Both the position numbers and the translations under genes were made by a program. Positions 56,010 to 64,000 of a stretch of 64,000 nt of DNA are shown piece after piece. Location: assembly GCA_963796915.1 (NCBI GenBank), contig CAWCNI010000004.1, positions 496,001 to 560,000 on the forward strand, in the 5' to 3' direction. The notes beneath the pieces were generated by a model. It searched no databases. It saw only the letters and a list, made by a program, of their open reading frames with translations, and had not been told where the DNA came from. The first letter of the stretch is position 1. Every line of letters begins with the position of its first letter. This DNA comes from JAENWD01 sp963796915. Its GTDB lineage: Bacteria > Acidobacteriota > Vicinamibacteria > Vicinamibacterales > JAENWD01.

Positions 56010-58124
56010 GTGGCGAGTGAGCCCTCCGCACCTCGCGGCCCAAGCGCGGCCACTTCTCAGCCGGCTGCCCCGCCGGATGGGACTCCATCGCCGTCCGACC
56101 GCCTGGTCCTCCCAGCCGACATAAGCAAGTTCCTGCTCGATCTGTCGCTCGCGCTGCATCGGTCGGCGATGTACCCGCACGGGCATCCCGCGCTGACGCC
56201 GGCACTCGACGCGGTCTGCCGTCGCGCCGAGCTCCTGCTGATCGATCGACCCATGGTGGCCGTTGGCGTCGCCCGCGACCGGCTGGTCGTGCAGGGCATC
56301 GCCACAGACATCCGCCAGCCCGTACTGCGCGCCCTCGCGGACCTGCTTCATCGTCATCAATTGTCCGCGATCACATTTTCGCGGGGCCTCGACGTGTCGG
56401 AGCTGGCGGGGGTGGTGCGCGCCATCGCTGAACCGCCCGACCGCGGAACGGGCCCGCTCGGCAACGCGACGCCGGAGCGGCTCAGTCAATGGCCGCACGT
56501 CGGCTTTCATTCACTCAAGCTGGGTGGCCTGGAAATCATCGGCGAGGGCGAGGGCGAGGCGCGCTCCGCGACGCCATACGCCGAGCTCTGGGTCGGATTG
56601 GCGACAGCGGCAATCGAGCGCGCGGCCGGCGGCGGCGACGACGACCTCGCGCTCGAGCCCGCCGTCGTCGCGCGCGCCATCGACGAGCACCAGCGCGTCG
56701 AGGCCTACGATCAGGTCGTCGTCGGCTACCTGCTGCAGATCGCCGAGGAGCTGCGCGGAGCGCAGGGCGAGGAAGCGGAAGAGCTCCGGCGCCGGACCTC
56801 ACTGCTGGTCTCCGCGATGCAGCCGGAGACGCTCCAGCGGCTCCTGGCGATGGGCGGCGACGCGCTCCAGCGCCAGCGCTTCGTCGCCGATGCGGCGCTC
56901 GGCATGGCCGCCGGCGCCGTCGTCGATCTCGTCCAGGCCGCGGCGGAGGCCTCGTCAGAAACCGTGTCGCACGGCCTCGTCCGGCTGTTCTCCAAGCTGG
57001 CCGCGCACGCGGAGCAGGGCGCCGAGACGACGCGGCCGCTCGCGGACTCGGCGCTGCGCGACCAGGTCCAGCGGCTTCTCGCCGACTGGAACCTGGCCGA
57101 TCCCAACCCGGATGACTACCGGTCGATGCTGCAGCGCATGGCGCAGTCGGCCCCGACCGCCGGCCGCCGCCCTGACGACGCCGACGGCATGAGCGAGCCG
57201 CTGCGGATCGTGCAGATGTCCCTGGAGCTCGAGGAAGACGGGCCGGCCTACTCTCGCGCGCTTTACGACATCGTCGCCGGCGACGAACTGCCGACGCTGA
57301 TCCAGCTGCTCTCGTCGTTGCCCGAATCGGCGCTGGCCAAGCGGACGTGGGCCCGCCTGTCGTCCCCGAACATCGTGCGCGAGGTGCTGGATCGCGCGGT
57401 GTTCGACACCGCCAGCCTCGACGCGATCCTGCCGCACCTGAGCGCCGGCGCCCTGGTGCCGATGCTGGAGCTGTTGATCGAGTCGCCCGACCGTCACGTG
57501 CGGCGGATGATCTTCGATCGCCTCCGCAGCGTCGGCCCGCCGGTCGTCGCGATTGCCATTCAGCATCTCGACGACGAGCGCTGGTACGTCATCCGCAACC
57601 TGCTGTCGCTGCTGGCCCTGCTCGACGACGCGCCGGCAGGTGTGGACCCGAGGCCGTGGCTCCGCCACGCCGACCCGCGCGTGCGCCGCGAGGCCTTCCG
57701 CCTCGCGTTCCGCCTGGATCCGTACCGCAATCAGGCGCTGGCGCTGGCACTCAAGGACGACGACTCTCGCGTCCTCGCGCAGGCGCTGGCGGCGCTTGCA
57801 GACGACCCGCCGGCGGAGGCCCGCGGGCCGCTGATGGACCTGGTCGAGGACGAGATGCTCGACGACGGGATGCGGGGTGCGGCGATCAAGGCCCTCGTCA
57901 AGGTGGGACGCGACCCCGAAGTGCTCGACGTGCTTCTGCACATCACCGGAGGGGACACGATGTGGACGCCCTGGCGCACCTTGCCGCCGACGAGTCAGGC
58001 GCTGCTGTCGTCGCTCACGGCACTGTCCCAGCTGTGGCGCGAGGATCGCCGTGCGGCGTCCGTCGTCCGGCGCGCGCGCGTGTCTTCGGATGCCGATGTC
58101 CGGCAGGCGGTGACCCATTCATGA
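56010..58124 (+). CDS. HEAT-repeat-like protein with N-terminal domain shared with the next gene
   Basis: A 704-residue protein. A Pro/Ser-rich start is followed at about 38-145 by a domain with AMYPHGHPALTPALD that also begins the next protein. The middle (150-400) is helix-rich. The C-terminal half (from about 455) has repeating helical hairpins, HEAT-like, with units such as DERWYVIRNLLSLLALL, DPRVRREAFRLAF and DDDSRVLAQALAALADD. No catalytic motif or signal peptide is visible. It overlaps the HD-GYP gene by four bases (ATGA), so the two are translated together, likely as partners. GTG 56010 or an upstream TTG at 55980 could be the start. Confidence 0.75.
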   Translation: MASEPSAPRGPSAATSQPAAPPDGTPSPSDRLVLPADISKFLLDLSLALHRSAMYPHGHPALTPALDAVCRRAELLLIDRPMVAVGVARDRLVVQGIATDIRQPVLRALADLLHRHQLSAITFSRGLDVSELAGVVRAIAEPPDRGTGPLGNATPERLSQWPHVGFHSLKLGGLEIIGEGEGEARSATPYAELWVGLATAAIERAAGGGDDDLALEPAVVARAIDEHQRVEAYDQVVVGYLLQIAEELRGAQGEEAEELRRRTSLLVSAMQPETLQRLLAMGGDALQRQRFVADAALGMAAGAVVDLVQAAAEASSETVSHGLVRLFSKLAAHAEQGAETTRPLADSALRDQVQRLLADWNLADPNPDDYRSMLQRMAQSAPTAGRRPDDADGMSEPLRIVQMSLELEEDGPAYSRALYDIVAGDELPTLIQLLSSLPESALAKRTWARLSSPNIVREVLDRAVFDTASLDAILPHLSAGALVPMLELLIESPDRHVRRMIFDRLRSVGPPVVAIAIQHLDDERWYVIRNLLSLLALLDDAPAGVDPRPWLRHADPRVRREAFRLAFRLDPYRNQALALALKDDDSRVLAQALAALADDPPAEARGPLMDLVEDEMLDDGMRGAAIKALVKVGRDPEVLDVLLHITGGDTMWTPWRTLPPTSQALLSSLTALSQLWREDRRAASVVRRARVSSDADVRQAVTHS

Positions 58125-59305
58125 CTGAGGCGTCACGTTTCCTCAGCTCCTTCGGCCGGGCGCTCTCGTCGGCCGCGCTCTACTCCGACGGCCATCCGTC
58201 GCTCGAGCGCGCGATGGACGGCGCCTGGCGGGATCTGACCGACCTGCTGGCGCGGGCGCCGCGGGTGGAGTTCACCTTCCTGGGCGAGACCGTGTTTTTC
58301 GCCGACGTGCCGTTGCGGGAACGGCGGTCGTGGGAGTGGGGCGACCGGTTGTCGCAAAGCGGCCTGCAGCGGATCCAGTTCGACAAGACGGTGACCCGCG
58401 AGGGCTTTGACGGCTTTGTCTACGACGTCGTGTCGCGCCTGTCGCCTGGTGGATCGACGGCCAGCGCGCGGCAGGTGGCGCGGGACGGGATCCAGTCCGG
58501 CTCGGTCGCTCTTCGCGGAGGCGGCACCAGCCAGTCGCAGGACGGGCAGACCCCGAGCGCGCCGGCGCTCCGCTACTCGATGCGCGAGGAAGCGGAGACG
58601 GTCCGGTGGCTGCAGGACGAGACCAAGGCCAGCCGGGTCATCCCGCTCGTCGAAGCGGAGACGATCGTCCGCTCGCTGTCAGTGGCCATGCACGGCGAGC
58701 GCGGCATCGTCCTGCCGCTGCTGCAGCTCAAGGACTTCGACCAGTACACGACGACGCATTCACTCAACGTGGCGGTGCTGGCGATGGCGCTCGCGGAGTT
58801 CCTGGAGCTCGGCGATCGGCAGGTGCGCACGTATGGGTTGGCCGGCCTGCTGCACGACATCGGCAAGACGCGCATTCCACTGGACGTCCTGACCAAGCCG
58901 GGAAAGCTGAGCGACGAAGAGCGCGCGGTGATGAACCGGCATCCGTCCGACGGCGCGCGCCTCATCCTGGCGTCCGAGCAGAGCCTGGATCTGGCGGCGA
59001 TCGTGGCCTACGAACACCACATCATGATCGACGGCGGCGGCTACCCGTCCATGCACTTCCGGCGCGGCTGCCACGAGGCCAGCCGCCTCGTCCACGTCTG
59101 TGACGTCTTCGACGCGCTCCGCACCCATCGTCCGTACCGCGAAGCGTGGCCACTCGAAAAGGTGCTGGCCTATCTCCGCGAACGGGCCGGAGTGGAGTTC
59201 GACGCCGATCTCATCTCGGCCTTCGATCTGATGGTCGCGAAGTGGGAGCCGCGCATCGCGGTGCTGACCAGCGAGACCGAGCCGCTGCCGTTGCCTGCAG
59301 CCTGA
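58121..59305 (+). CDS. HD-GYP phosphodiesterase with novel N-terminal domain
   Basis: A 394-residue cytoplasmic protein. N-terminal domain (5-112) with AALYSDGHPSLERAMD is like that of the preceding gene. The HD-GYP domain follows from ~190: H245/D246 in LLHDIGKTRIP, HPSDGARLI, YEHHIMIDGGGYPS with GYP at 307-309, and VCDVFDALRTHRPYREAW. HD-GYP enzymes degrade cyclic di-GMP or related dinucleotides; all expected metal ligands appear present. The start overlaps the HEAT-like gene. Pairing with a helical-repeat partner that has the same sensor-like domain suggests a regulated complex. Confidence 0.9.
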   Translation: MTEASRFLSSFGRALSSAALYSDGHPSLERAMDGAWRDLTDLLARAPRVEFTFLGETVFFADVPLRERRSWEWGDRLSQSGLQRIQFDKTVTREGFDGFVYDVVSRLSPGGSTASARQVARDGIQSGSVALRGGGTSQSQDGQTPSAPALRYSMREEAETVRWLQDETKASRVIPLVEAETIVRSLSVAMHGERGIVLPLLQLKDFDQYTTTHSLNVAVLAMALAEFLELGDRQVRTYGLAGLLHDIGKTRIPLDVLTKPGKLSDEERAVMNRHPSDGARLILASEQSLDLAAIVAYEHHIMIDGGGYPSMHFRRGCHEASRLVHVCDVFDALRTHRPYREAWPLEKVLAYLRERAGVEFDADLISAFDLMVAKWEPRIAVLTSETEPLPLPAA

Positions 59306-59546
59306 TCCCGATCCCCGCGCGGCGTGGGATGAACCGCCGTCTGCCAGCCGCCATCACGGCACCGCGTCCGACTGCCACTGCAAACTCGAGCGGACGCGAG
59401 GATTGCCGTTGCTTTCATTCGTCTCACCCCTTAATCACGATCACAACGCGGCGTGAATGTTCCCCCGTCCGGGTTTCCCGGCATCGCCCTGATGCTGCCG
59501 GATACGCGGCCCGCGTAGTGCTCGACGTTGATTGAGGAGGTGGGTC
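59306..59546 (+). promoter_or_regulatory. Intergenic region upstream of TonB receptor with possible promoter
   Basis: No gene is seen. TTGCTT (59408-59413) and TTAATC (59430-59435), 16 bases apart, are the best -35/-10 match, leaving a leader of about 105 bases. GAGGAGGT lies just before the receptor start. No riboswitch-like fold was recognised. Confidence 0.3.
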
Positions 59547-62500
59547 GTGAGCGGCTCTGCAGGATGGCGGGAGAAGTGTATCGGGACAGTCGCGGCGCTG
59601 CTCGTCGCCAGCGTCGCGGTGCTGGGGCAGGCGGGGTCGTCCACTCTCGCCGGTGTGATCATCGACGAACAGGGCGGAGCGCTACCAGGCGCTACCGTGA
59701 CGGCGACGAGCACGGCCACGGGGGCAACCCGGAGCACTGTCACGGATGCGAGCGGCGCGTATCAGCTGCTCGCGCTCAGGCCGGGTCCGTACGACGTGAA
59801 GGTCGAGTTGAGCGGGTTCCGGACTGCCATCCGTCAGCAGGTGCAGCTGTCTGTCGATTCCTCGAGCAAGTTGAACCTGACACTGCAGTTGGGATCGCTG
59901 AGCGAGACCGTCAACGTGTCAGCCGAGGTGTCGCCGCTCAACACGACAGACTCCACGATGGGCAATGTCATCACGGGGCAGCAGGTGCGCTCGCTCCCGC
60001 TCGAAGCCAACAACGTCGTCGGCCTGCTGAGCCTGCAGCCCGGGGCCGTCTACGTCCCGAACTCGGCGACGACGGATGCGCGCACCGGCGCGGTCCTGAA
60101 CATCGACCCGCGCAGCGGCGCCGTCAGCGGCGGCCGCGCCGACCAGTCCAATGTCACGCTGGACGGCATCGACGTCAACGACCCGCAGTTCGGCACCGCG
60201 TACAGCAGCGCCGTGCGCGTGACGCTGGATTCCCTGCAGGAATTCCGCGTCAGCACGAGCAACTACGGCGCCGACTCCGGGCGATCGTCTGGCGCGCAGG
60301 TGTCGCTCGTCACGCGCAGCGGGACCAACGACTACCATGGGTCGGCGAACTGGGTGCAGCGTGACACGCGGTTCTCGTCCAACGACTACTTCCTGAAGCT
60401 GTCGCAGCTGCAGGCGGGCGAGCCGAGCGTGGCGCCGAAACTGGACAAGCGGATCTACGGCGGCGCGTTCGGCGGGCCGATCGTGAAGGACCGCATGTTC
60501 TTCTTCGGCAACTACGAGCGCCTGACCGAAGACAGCGAGACGCCGCTGCTGCGGAATGTCCCGTCGCTCTCGATGCGGGACGGCGTGCTGATCTATCCGT
60601 GCGCGGACCCGTCGCAGTGCCCCGGAGGCACCGTGCAGGGATTCTCCGACTCGCACCCGGTGCCGGCCGGCCACTACGGCATGAGCCCATCGAACCTCGC
60701 GTCGGTGGACCCTCTCGGCATCGGGCCGAGCGCGCTGGTCTCGGACTACTTCAAGAAGTACCCCACGCCGAACGACCCCGGCATCGACGGGTTGAACCTG
60801 GTCGGCTACCGCTTCGCGGCGCCGATCCAGAACGCGTTCAACACCTATATCGGGCGCTTCGACTACCGGCATTCGAACGGGCAGAGCTTCTTCGCGAGGT
60901 TCAATATCCAGGACGATTCCGTGCTGAGCGCGCCGGAATTTCCTGGTGAGCCGGCCAACACCGATCGACAGGTCAAGAGCCGCGGCCTGGCGGTGGGCTG
61001 GGACTCGGTGCTCTCGTCGTCGATGGTCAACACGTTCCGCTACGGGATCACCCAGATTCGCGAGAACATCGTCGGCCTGGCGACCGGCGTGCAGGTCGAC
61101 TTCCGCAACATCGACGGGCTGGCCGCGCAGACGGCCTCATCGTCACGCGATATCCCGACGCACACGTTCGTGGACGACGTGTCGTGGGTGAAGGGCGCTC
61201 ACACGTTCAAGTTCGGCGGCGACGTGCGGCTCACGCGCGTCGGCACCAGCAACAACTCGTTCTCGTACCACATCCCGCAGGCCAACGGGTCATGGGTGGA
61301 TGGCGTCGGCACGACCTACATGCCCGGCAGCCAGTGCTCGCCGTCAACTGTAGCCGCCTGTGACGCGCTGCCCGCGGTGGACCCCGGCGGTGTCTCCACC
61401 TATGGGGACACGTTCATCCCGCTGCTTGGCGTGATTTCGGAGGTGGATGCCTACTACAACTACGACCGCGACGGGAACGTGCTGCCGCTCGGCGCCCCCG
61501 TCTCCAGGCGGTACGCGACCGACGAGTACAAATTCTTCGCGCAGGACAGCTGGAAGATCGGCTCGAGCCTGACGGTGACCGCGGGCCTCCGCTACAGCCT
61601 GTTCTCGCCGCCGTGGGAGGTCAACGGCCTGCAGGTGGCGCCGAACATCAAGCTGGGCGACTGGATGGATCAGCGGCGCGCGCTGATGAACGCCGGTCAG
61701 TCCACCAGCGATGCGCCTCCCGTCCTGTTCGACCTGGCCGGGCCGGCCAACAACAAGCCGGGCTACTACGACTGGGACAAGAACAACTTCGCGCCGCGCC
61801 TGGCGGCGGCGTGGACACCGCAGGCTGACAGCGGGTTCTTCGGCAAGCTGACTGGAAACGGAAAGATGGTGGTGCGGGGCGGCTACTCGATCGTCTACGA
61901 CCGCGTCGGCACAGCCATCGCGACCAACTTCGACAAGGCTGGCGCGTTCGGGCTCTCGACCACCCTCAGCAGCCAGTTCGGCGGACACAACGAGGACGAC
62001 CCGAGCATCCGTTTCGCGGGCCTCGACGTGATCCCGCCGACGCTGCCCGACGCCCCTCCGGGAGGATTCCCGCAGACGCCGCCGTCGTACGCCGGGATCA
62101 TCACCGAAGCGCTCGACGGCAACATCGTCACGCCCTACGCCCACTCGTTCAACATCGTCGTCGGACGCGAGCTGGGTCACGGGTTCTCGTTCGAGGCCGC
62201 GTATGTCGGGCGCCGTGGGCGCAATCAACTGGTGCGCCGCGACGTCGCGATGCCTGCCGATCTGGTCGATGCGAAGTCCGGCGCCGACTACTACACGGCC
62301 GTCGCGCAGCTGATCAACGCGTCGAAGTCGATACCGAAGACCGCCGATCTGCCGGCATACGGCGGCATCGCGTCGATTCCGTACTGGGAGAACCTGTTCC
62401 CGGGCGCGGCGCAGGACGGGCTGACAGCGACGCAGCGCATGGCGGCCGAGTTCAACGGTCACGGCCCGGACTACATCACGGCGCTCTACAACGCCGACGA

Positions 62501-63404
62501 AGGGTGCTATCCGGCGTGCAGCGCGCTCGGGCCGTTTGCGTTCTTCACGCCGCAATACGACACGCTCGGCGTGGAGAGCACCATCGGACGGTCGTCGTAT
62601 GACGCGCTGCAGCTCTCGGTGCGCAAGCGCTTCAGCGAAGGCTATCAGTTCGACGTCAACTACACGCTCGGCCACGCGCAGGACCATGCGTCGCTGCTCG
62701 AGGGCGACCAGGTGTTCGCTCAGTTCAGCAACGGCGGCTACACCGGGTTCCTGATCAACTCGTGGGAGCCGGACAAGAGCTACGGCAACGCCGACTACGA
62801 CGTGCGCCACCTGCTCAACGTGAACTGGATCGCCGAGCTGCCGTTCGGCCGCAACCACCACTTCGGCAGCAACCTGCCGGGCTACCTCGACGCGATCGTC
62901 GGCGGCTGGGCGACGGCGGGCGTCTTCCGCCTCACCAGCGGATTCCCCTTCACCGTCATCAACTGCCGCCAGTGCTGGTCCACGAACTGGGATCTGCAGG
63001 GCAACGCGGAGCTCGTGACGCCGGGCGTGCTGCCGGAAACCGGCACGACCAAGAACGTGATCGACGGGTATCCGAGCCCGTTCGTCGATCCGTCGGCCGC
63101 CGTGGACGCCTTCCGTCGCGCGTATCCGGGCGAAGTCGGCTTGCGCAACGTCCTGCGCGGCGACGGCTACTACTCGATCGACTTCAGCCTGAGCAAGACC
63201 TGGACGATGCCATGGGGGAGCACGCAGAAGCTGCGGTTCCGCTGGGACACGTTCAACGTGACCAACACGCCCAGCTACGACGTGCAGTTCCTGGATGTTT
63301 ACCCGGACCGGGCGTCGACGTTCGGCCGCTACTACAACACCATCGCCACCTGCGACGGCGGGGCGGGGCGGTGCATGCAGTTTGCGTTGCGGTACGAATT
63401 CTAG
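59547..63404 (+). CDS. TonB-dependent receptor with carboxypeptidase-regulatory N-terminal domain
   Basis: A 1285-residue outer-membrane receptor of the acidobacterial Oar/CarboxypepD_reg type. Signal (CIGTVAALLVASVAVLGQ), then a carboxypeptidase regulatory-like domain (about 28-115: STLAGVIIDEQGGALPGATVTATS to LSGFRTAIRQQVQL), the plug (SLPLEANNVVGLLSLQPGAV, then NVTLDGIDVNDPQF), then a large beta-barrel ending in CMQFALRYEF with a terminal aromatic residue. It imports or binds large substrates powered by TonB. Substrate unknown; surrounding glycoside hydrolases suggest an oligosaccharide. GTG 59547 follows GAGGAGGT by five bases, better than the TTG at 59532. Confidence 0.93.
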   Translation: MSGSAGWREKCIGTVAALLVASVAVLGQAGSSTLAGVIIDEQGGALPGATVTATSTATGATRSTVTDASGAYQLLALRPGPYDVKVELSGFRTAIRQQVQLSVDSSSKLNLTLQLGSLSETVNVSAEVSPLNTTDSTMGNVITGQQVRSLPLEANNVVGLLSLQPGAVYVPNSATTDARTGAVLNIDPRSGAVSGGRADQSNVTLDGIDVNDPQFGTAYSSAVRVTLDSLQEFRVSTSNYGADSGRSSGAQVSLVTRSGTNDYHGSANWVQRDTRFSSNDYFLKLSQLQAGEPSVAPKLDKRIYGGAFGGPIVKDRMFFFGNYERLTEDSETPLLRNVPSLSMRDGVLIYPCADPSQCPGGTVQGFSDSHPVPAGHYGMSPSNLASVDPLGIGPSALVSDYFKKYPTPNDPGIDGLNLVGYRFAAPIQNAFNTYIGRFDYRHSNGQSFFARFNIQDDSVLSAPEFPGEPANTDRQVKSRGLAVGWDSVLSSSMVNTFRYGITQIRENIVGLATGVQVDFRNIDGLAAQTASSSRDIPTHTFVDDVSWVKGAHTFKFGGDVRLTRVGTSNNSFSYHIPQANGSWVDGVGTTYMPGSQCSPSTVAACDALPAVDPGGVSTYGDTFIPLLGVISEVDAYYNYDRDGNVLPLGAPVSRRYATDEYKFFAQDSWKIGSSLTVTAGLRYSLFSPPWEVNGLQVAPNIKLGDWMDQRRALMNAGQSTSDAPPVLFDLAGPANNKPGYYDWDKNNFAPRLAAAWTPQADSGFFGKLTGNGKMVVRGGYSIVYDRVGTAIATNFDKAGAFGLSTTLSSQFGGHNEDDPSIRFAGLDVIPPTLPDAPPGGFPQTPPSYAGIITEALDGNIVTPYAHSFNIVVGRELGHGFSFEAAYVGRRGRNQLVRRDVAMPADLVDAKSGADYYTAVAQLINASKSIPKTADLPAYGGIASIPYWENLFPGAAQDGLTATQRMAAEFNGHGPDYITALYNADEGCYPACSALGPFAFFTPQYDTLGVESTIGRSSYDALQLSVRKRFSEGYQFDVNYTLGHAQDHASLLEGDQVFAQFSNGGYTGFLINSWEPDKSYGNADYDVRHLLNVNWIAELPFGRNHHFGSNLPGYLDAIVGGWATAGVFRLTSGFPFTVINCRQCWSTNWDLQGNAELVTPGVLPETGTTKNVIDGYPSPFVDPSAAVDAFRRAYPGEVGLRNVLRGDGYYSIDFSLSKTWTMPWGSTQKLRFRWDTFNVTNTPSYDVQFLDVYPDRASTFGRYYNTIATCDGGAGRCMQFALRYEF

Positions 63405-63420
63405 GAAGGCGGATTCGGTT

Positions 63421-63506
63421 CACGGGTCCACAGGTGCAAGAGGTCCGCAGGCTGAGACGCCCACTGATGGCGTCGTTCTGTGAACCCGTGCACCTGTAGA
63501 CCCGTG
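63421..63506. terminator. 18-bp near-perfect inverted repeat between convergent genes
   Basis: CACGGGTCCACAGGTGCA (63421-63438) faces TGCACCTGTAGACCCGTG (63489-63506) with one mismatch and a 50-base loop. It lies between the TonB receptor and the POT transporter gene, whose stops converge. It could end transcription from both sides or be an intergenic repeat of the same kind as 37746-37784. Confidence 0.5.
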
Positions 63507-63509
63507 GAC

Positions 63510-64000
63510 CTATTTCACGTCCCCCATCAGTCTCTTCACCCACGGCACCATGGTGAAGAGCAGGGCGGAGGCCACGATCGTGACAGCGGCTACTGTGCCG
63601 AACAGCGTGCCGAGCGGGGTCGTGCTGAAGAAGCCTGCGGCCCAGCCGGCCAGCTTGTTGCCGACGGCGTTCGAGAGAAAGAACACGCCCATCATCAGGC
63701 CGACGATCCGAACCGGCGCCAGCTTTGTCACCAGGCTCAGGCCGACGGGACTCAGGCACAGCTCGCCGATCTCGGTGATGACGTAGGCCAGGATCAGCCA
63801 CCACGCGCTCACCTTGATGCCTGTCGCCTGCACCGCGATGCCCTGAGGCACCAGCAGCAGGAACGCCAGGCCGACAGACAGCAGGCCAATGGCGAACTTT
63901 GCCGGGCTCGACGGCTCCTTCGAGCCCAGGCGTTGCCAGAGCCACGCGAACACCGGCGCGAACAGCACCACGCAGACCGGCTGCACCGACTGCAGCCACG
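63510..64000 (-). CDS. POT/PTR-family proton-dependent peptide transporter (C-terminal part)
   Basis: C-terminal ~163 residues of an MFS peptide:proton symporter; the N-terminal part lies beyond the window. The frame is open to the edge, reading WLQS then VQPVCVVLFAPVFAWLWQRLG, a typical POT segment. Further landmarks: AYVITEIGELCLSPVGLSLVTKLAP, MMGVFFLSNAVGNKLAG and ALLFTMVPWVKRLMGDVK at the end. About five hydrophobic helices are visible. It imports di- and tripeptides with protons in the cytoplasmic membrane. Confidence 0.9.
   Translation of the reverse strand, partial: WLQSVQPVCVVLFAPVFAWLWQRLGSKEPSSPAKFAIGLLSVGLAFLLLVPQGIAVQATGIKVSAWWLILAYVITEIGELCLSPVGLSLVTKLAPVRIVGLMMGVFFLSNAVGNKLAGWAAGFFSTTPLGTLFGTVAAVTIVASALLFTMVPWVKRLMGDVK

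Overview
This window is GC-rich, densely coded on both strands, and carries gene families typical of soil Acidobacteriota. The markers are an orphan MacB/FtsX-type permease of the acidobacterial duplicated kind, a VCBS/ASPIC (CRTAC1-type) secreted protein, a TonB-dependent receptor with a carboxypeptidase-like N-terminal domain, a DUF1552/DUF1592 pair, and many twin-arginine-exported Gfo/Idh/MocA oxidoreductases. A Vicinamibacteria-like acidobacterium is the best guess; this is inference from gene content, not a database match. I saw no rRNA, tRNA, CRISPR array or intact insertion sequence.

Layout. 1-1.7 kb: an iron-sulfur assembly operon on the minus strand (rrf2 regulator, sufA-like carrier, sufB running off the edge), with a readable promoter whose spacer holds a palindrome. 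1.7-9 kb: housekeeping and signalling genes (di-haem cytochrome, HAD phosphatase, aat, hybrid histidine kinase, membrane-anchored trypsin-like protease, LarA-like racemase, ABC ATPase). 9-15.3 kb: aldo/keto reductase, AsmA-like protein, thermonuclease, a short NagA-like deacetylase, a zinc alcohol dehydrogenase and a DUF4440-like secreted protein. 15.3-16.65 kb: a gene-poor, lower-GC patch with a possible MITE or IS remnant and one small zinc-ribbon gene. 16.65-20 kb: an orphan OmpR-type regulator, a glycine-rich secreted protein, an esterase and a PAP2 phosphatase.

19.9-63 kb is dominated by sugar and glycoside catabolism. One minus-strand operon (24497 to 19914) has two exported Gfo/Idh/MocA oxidoreductases, an exported TIM-barrel isomerase/lyase-like protein and an SDR. 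It reads as a candidate oxidative, non-hydrolytic glycoside-cleavage pathway. A second minus operon (33931 to 28422) has ApbE, a third Gfo/Idh/MocA, a DoxX-like membrane protein and a GH95 fucosidase. A plus operon (34083 to 37709) has a GH88-type unsaturated uronyl hydrolase, an SDR and a fourth Gfo-like oxidoreductase. Further along are a GH31 enzyme with a PA14 insert, a GH106-like rhamnosidase, a GH67 alpha-glucuronidase, the TonB receptor and a POT-type peptide transporter (partial). Together they suggest an organism taking apart hemicellulose and pectin side chains. Next to GH67 is a two-gene unit (HEAT-like protein plus HD-GYP phosphodiesterase) whose products share an N-terminal domain I do not recognise.

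Two window-wide patterns stand out. First, seven unrelated genes each carry one apparent single-base insertion that splits an otherwise complete protein. Five of the seven sit beside a GTAC tetranucleotide, and two share the same ten bases. Systematic sequence error is the most likely cause. Second, many intergenic gaps carry short-period tandem words (7 or 8 bases) or long imperfect inverted repeats, each with a different word.
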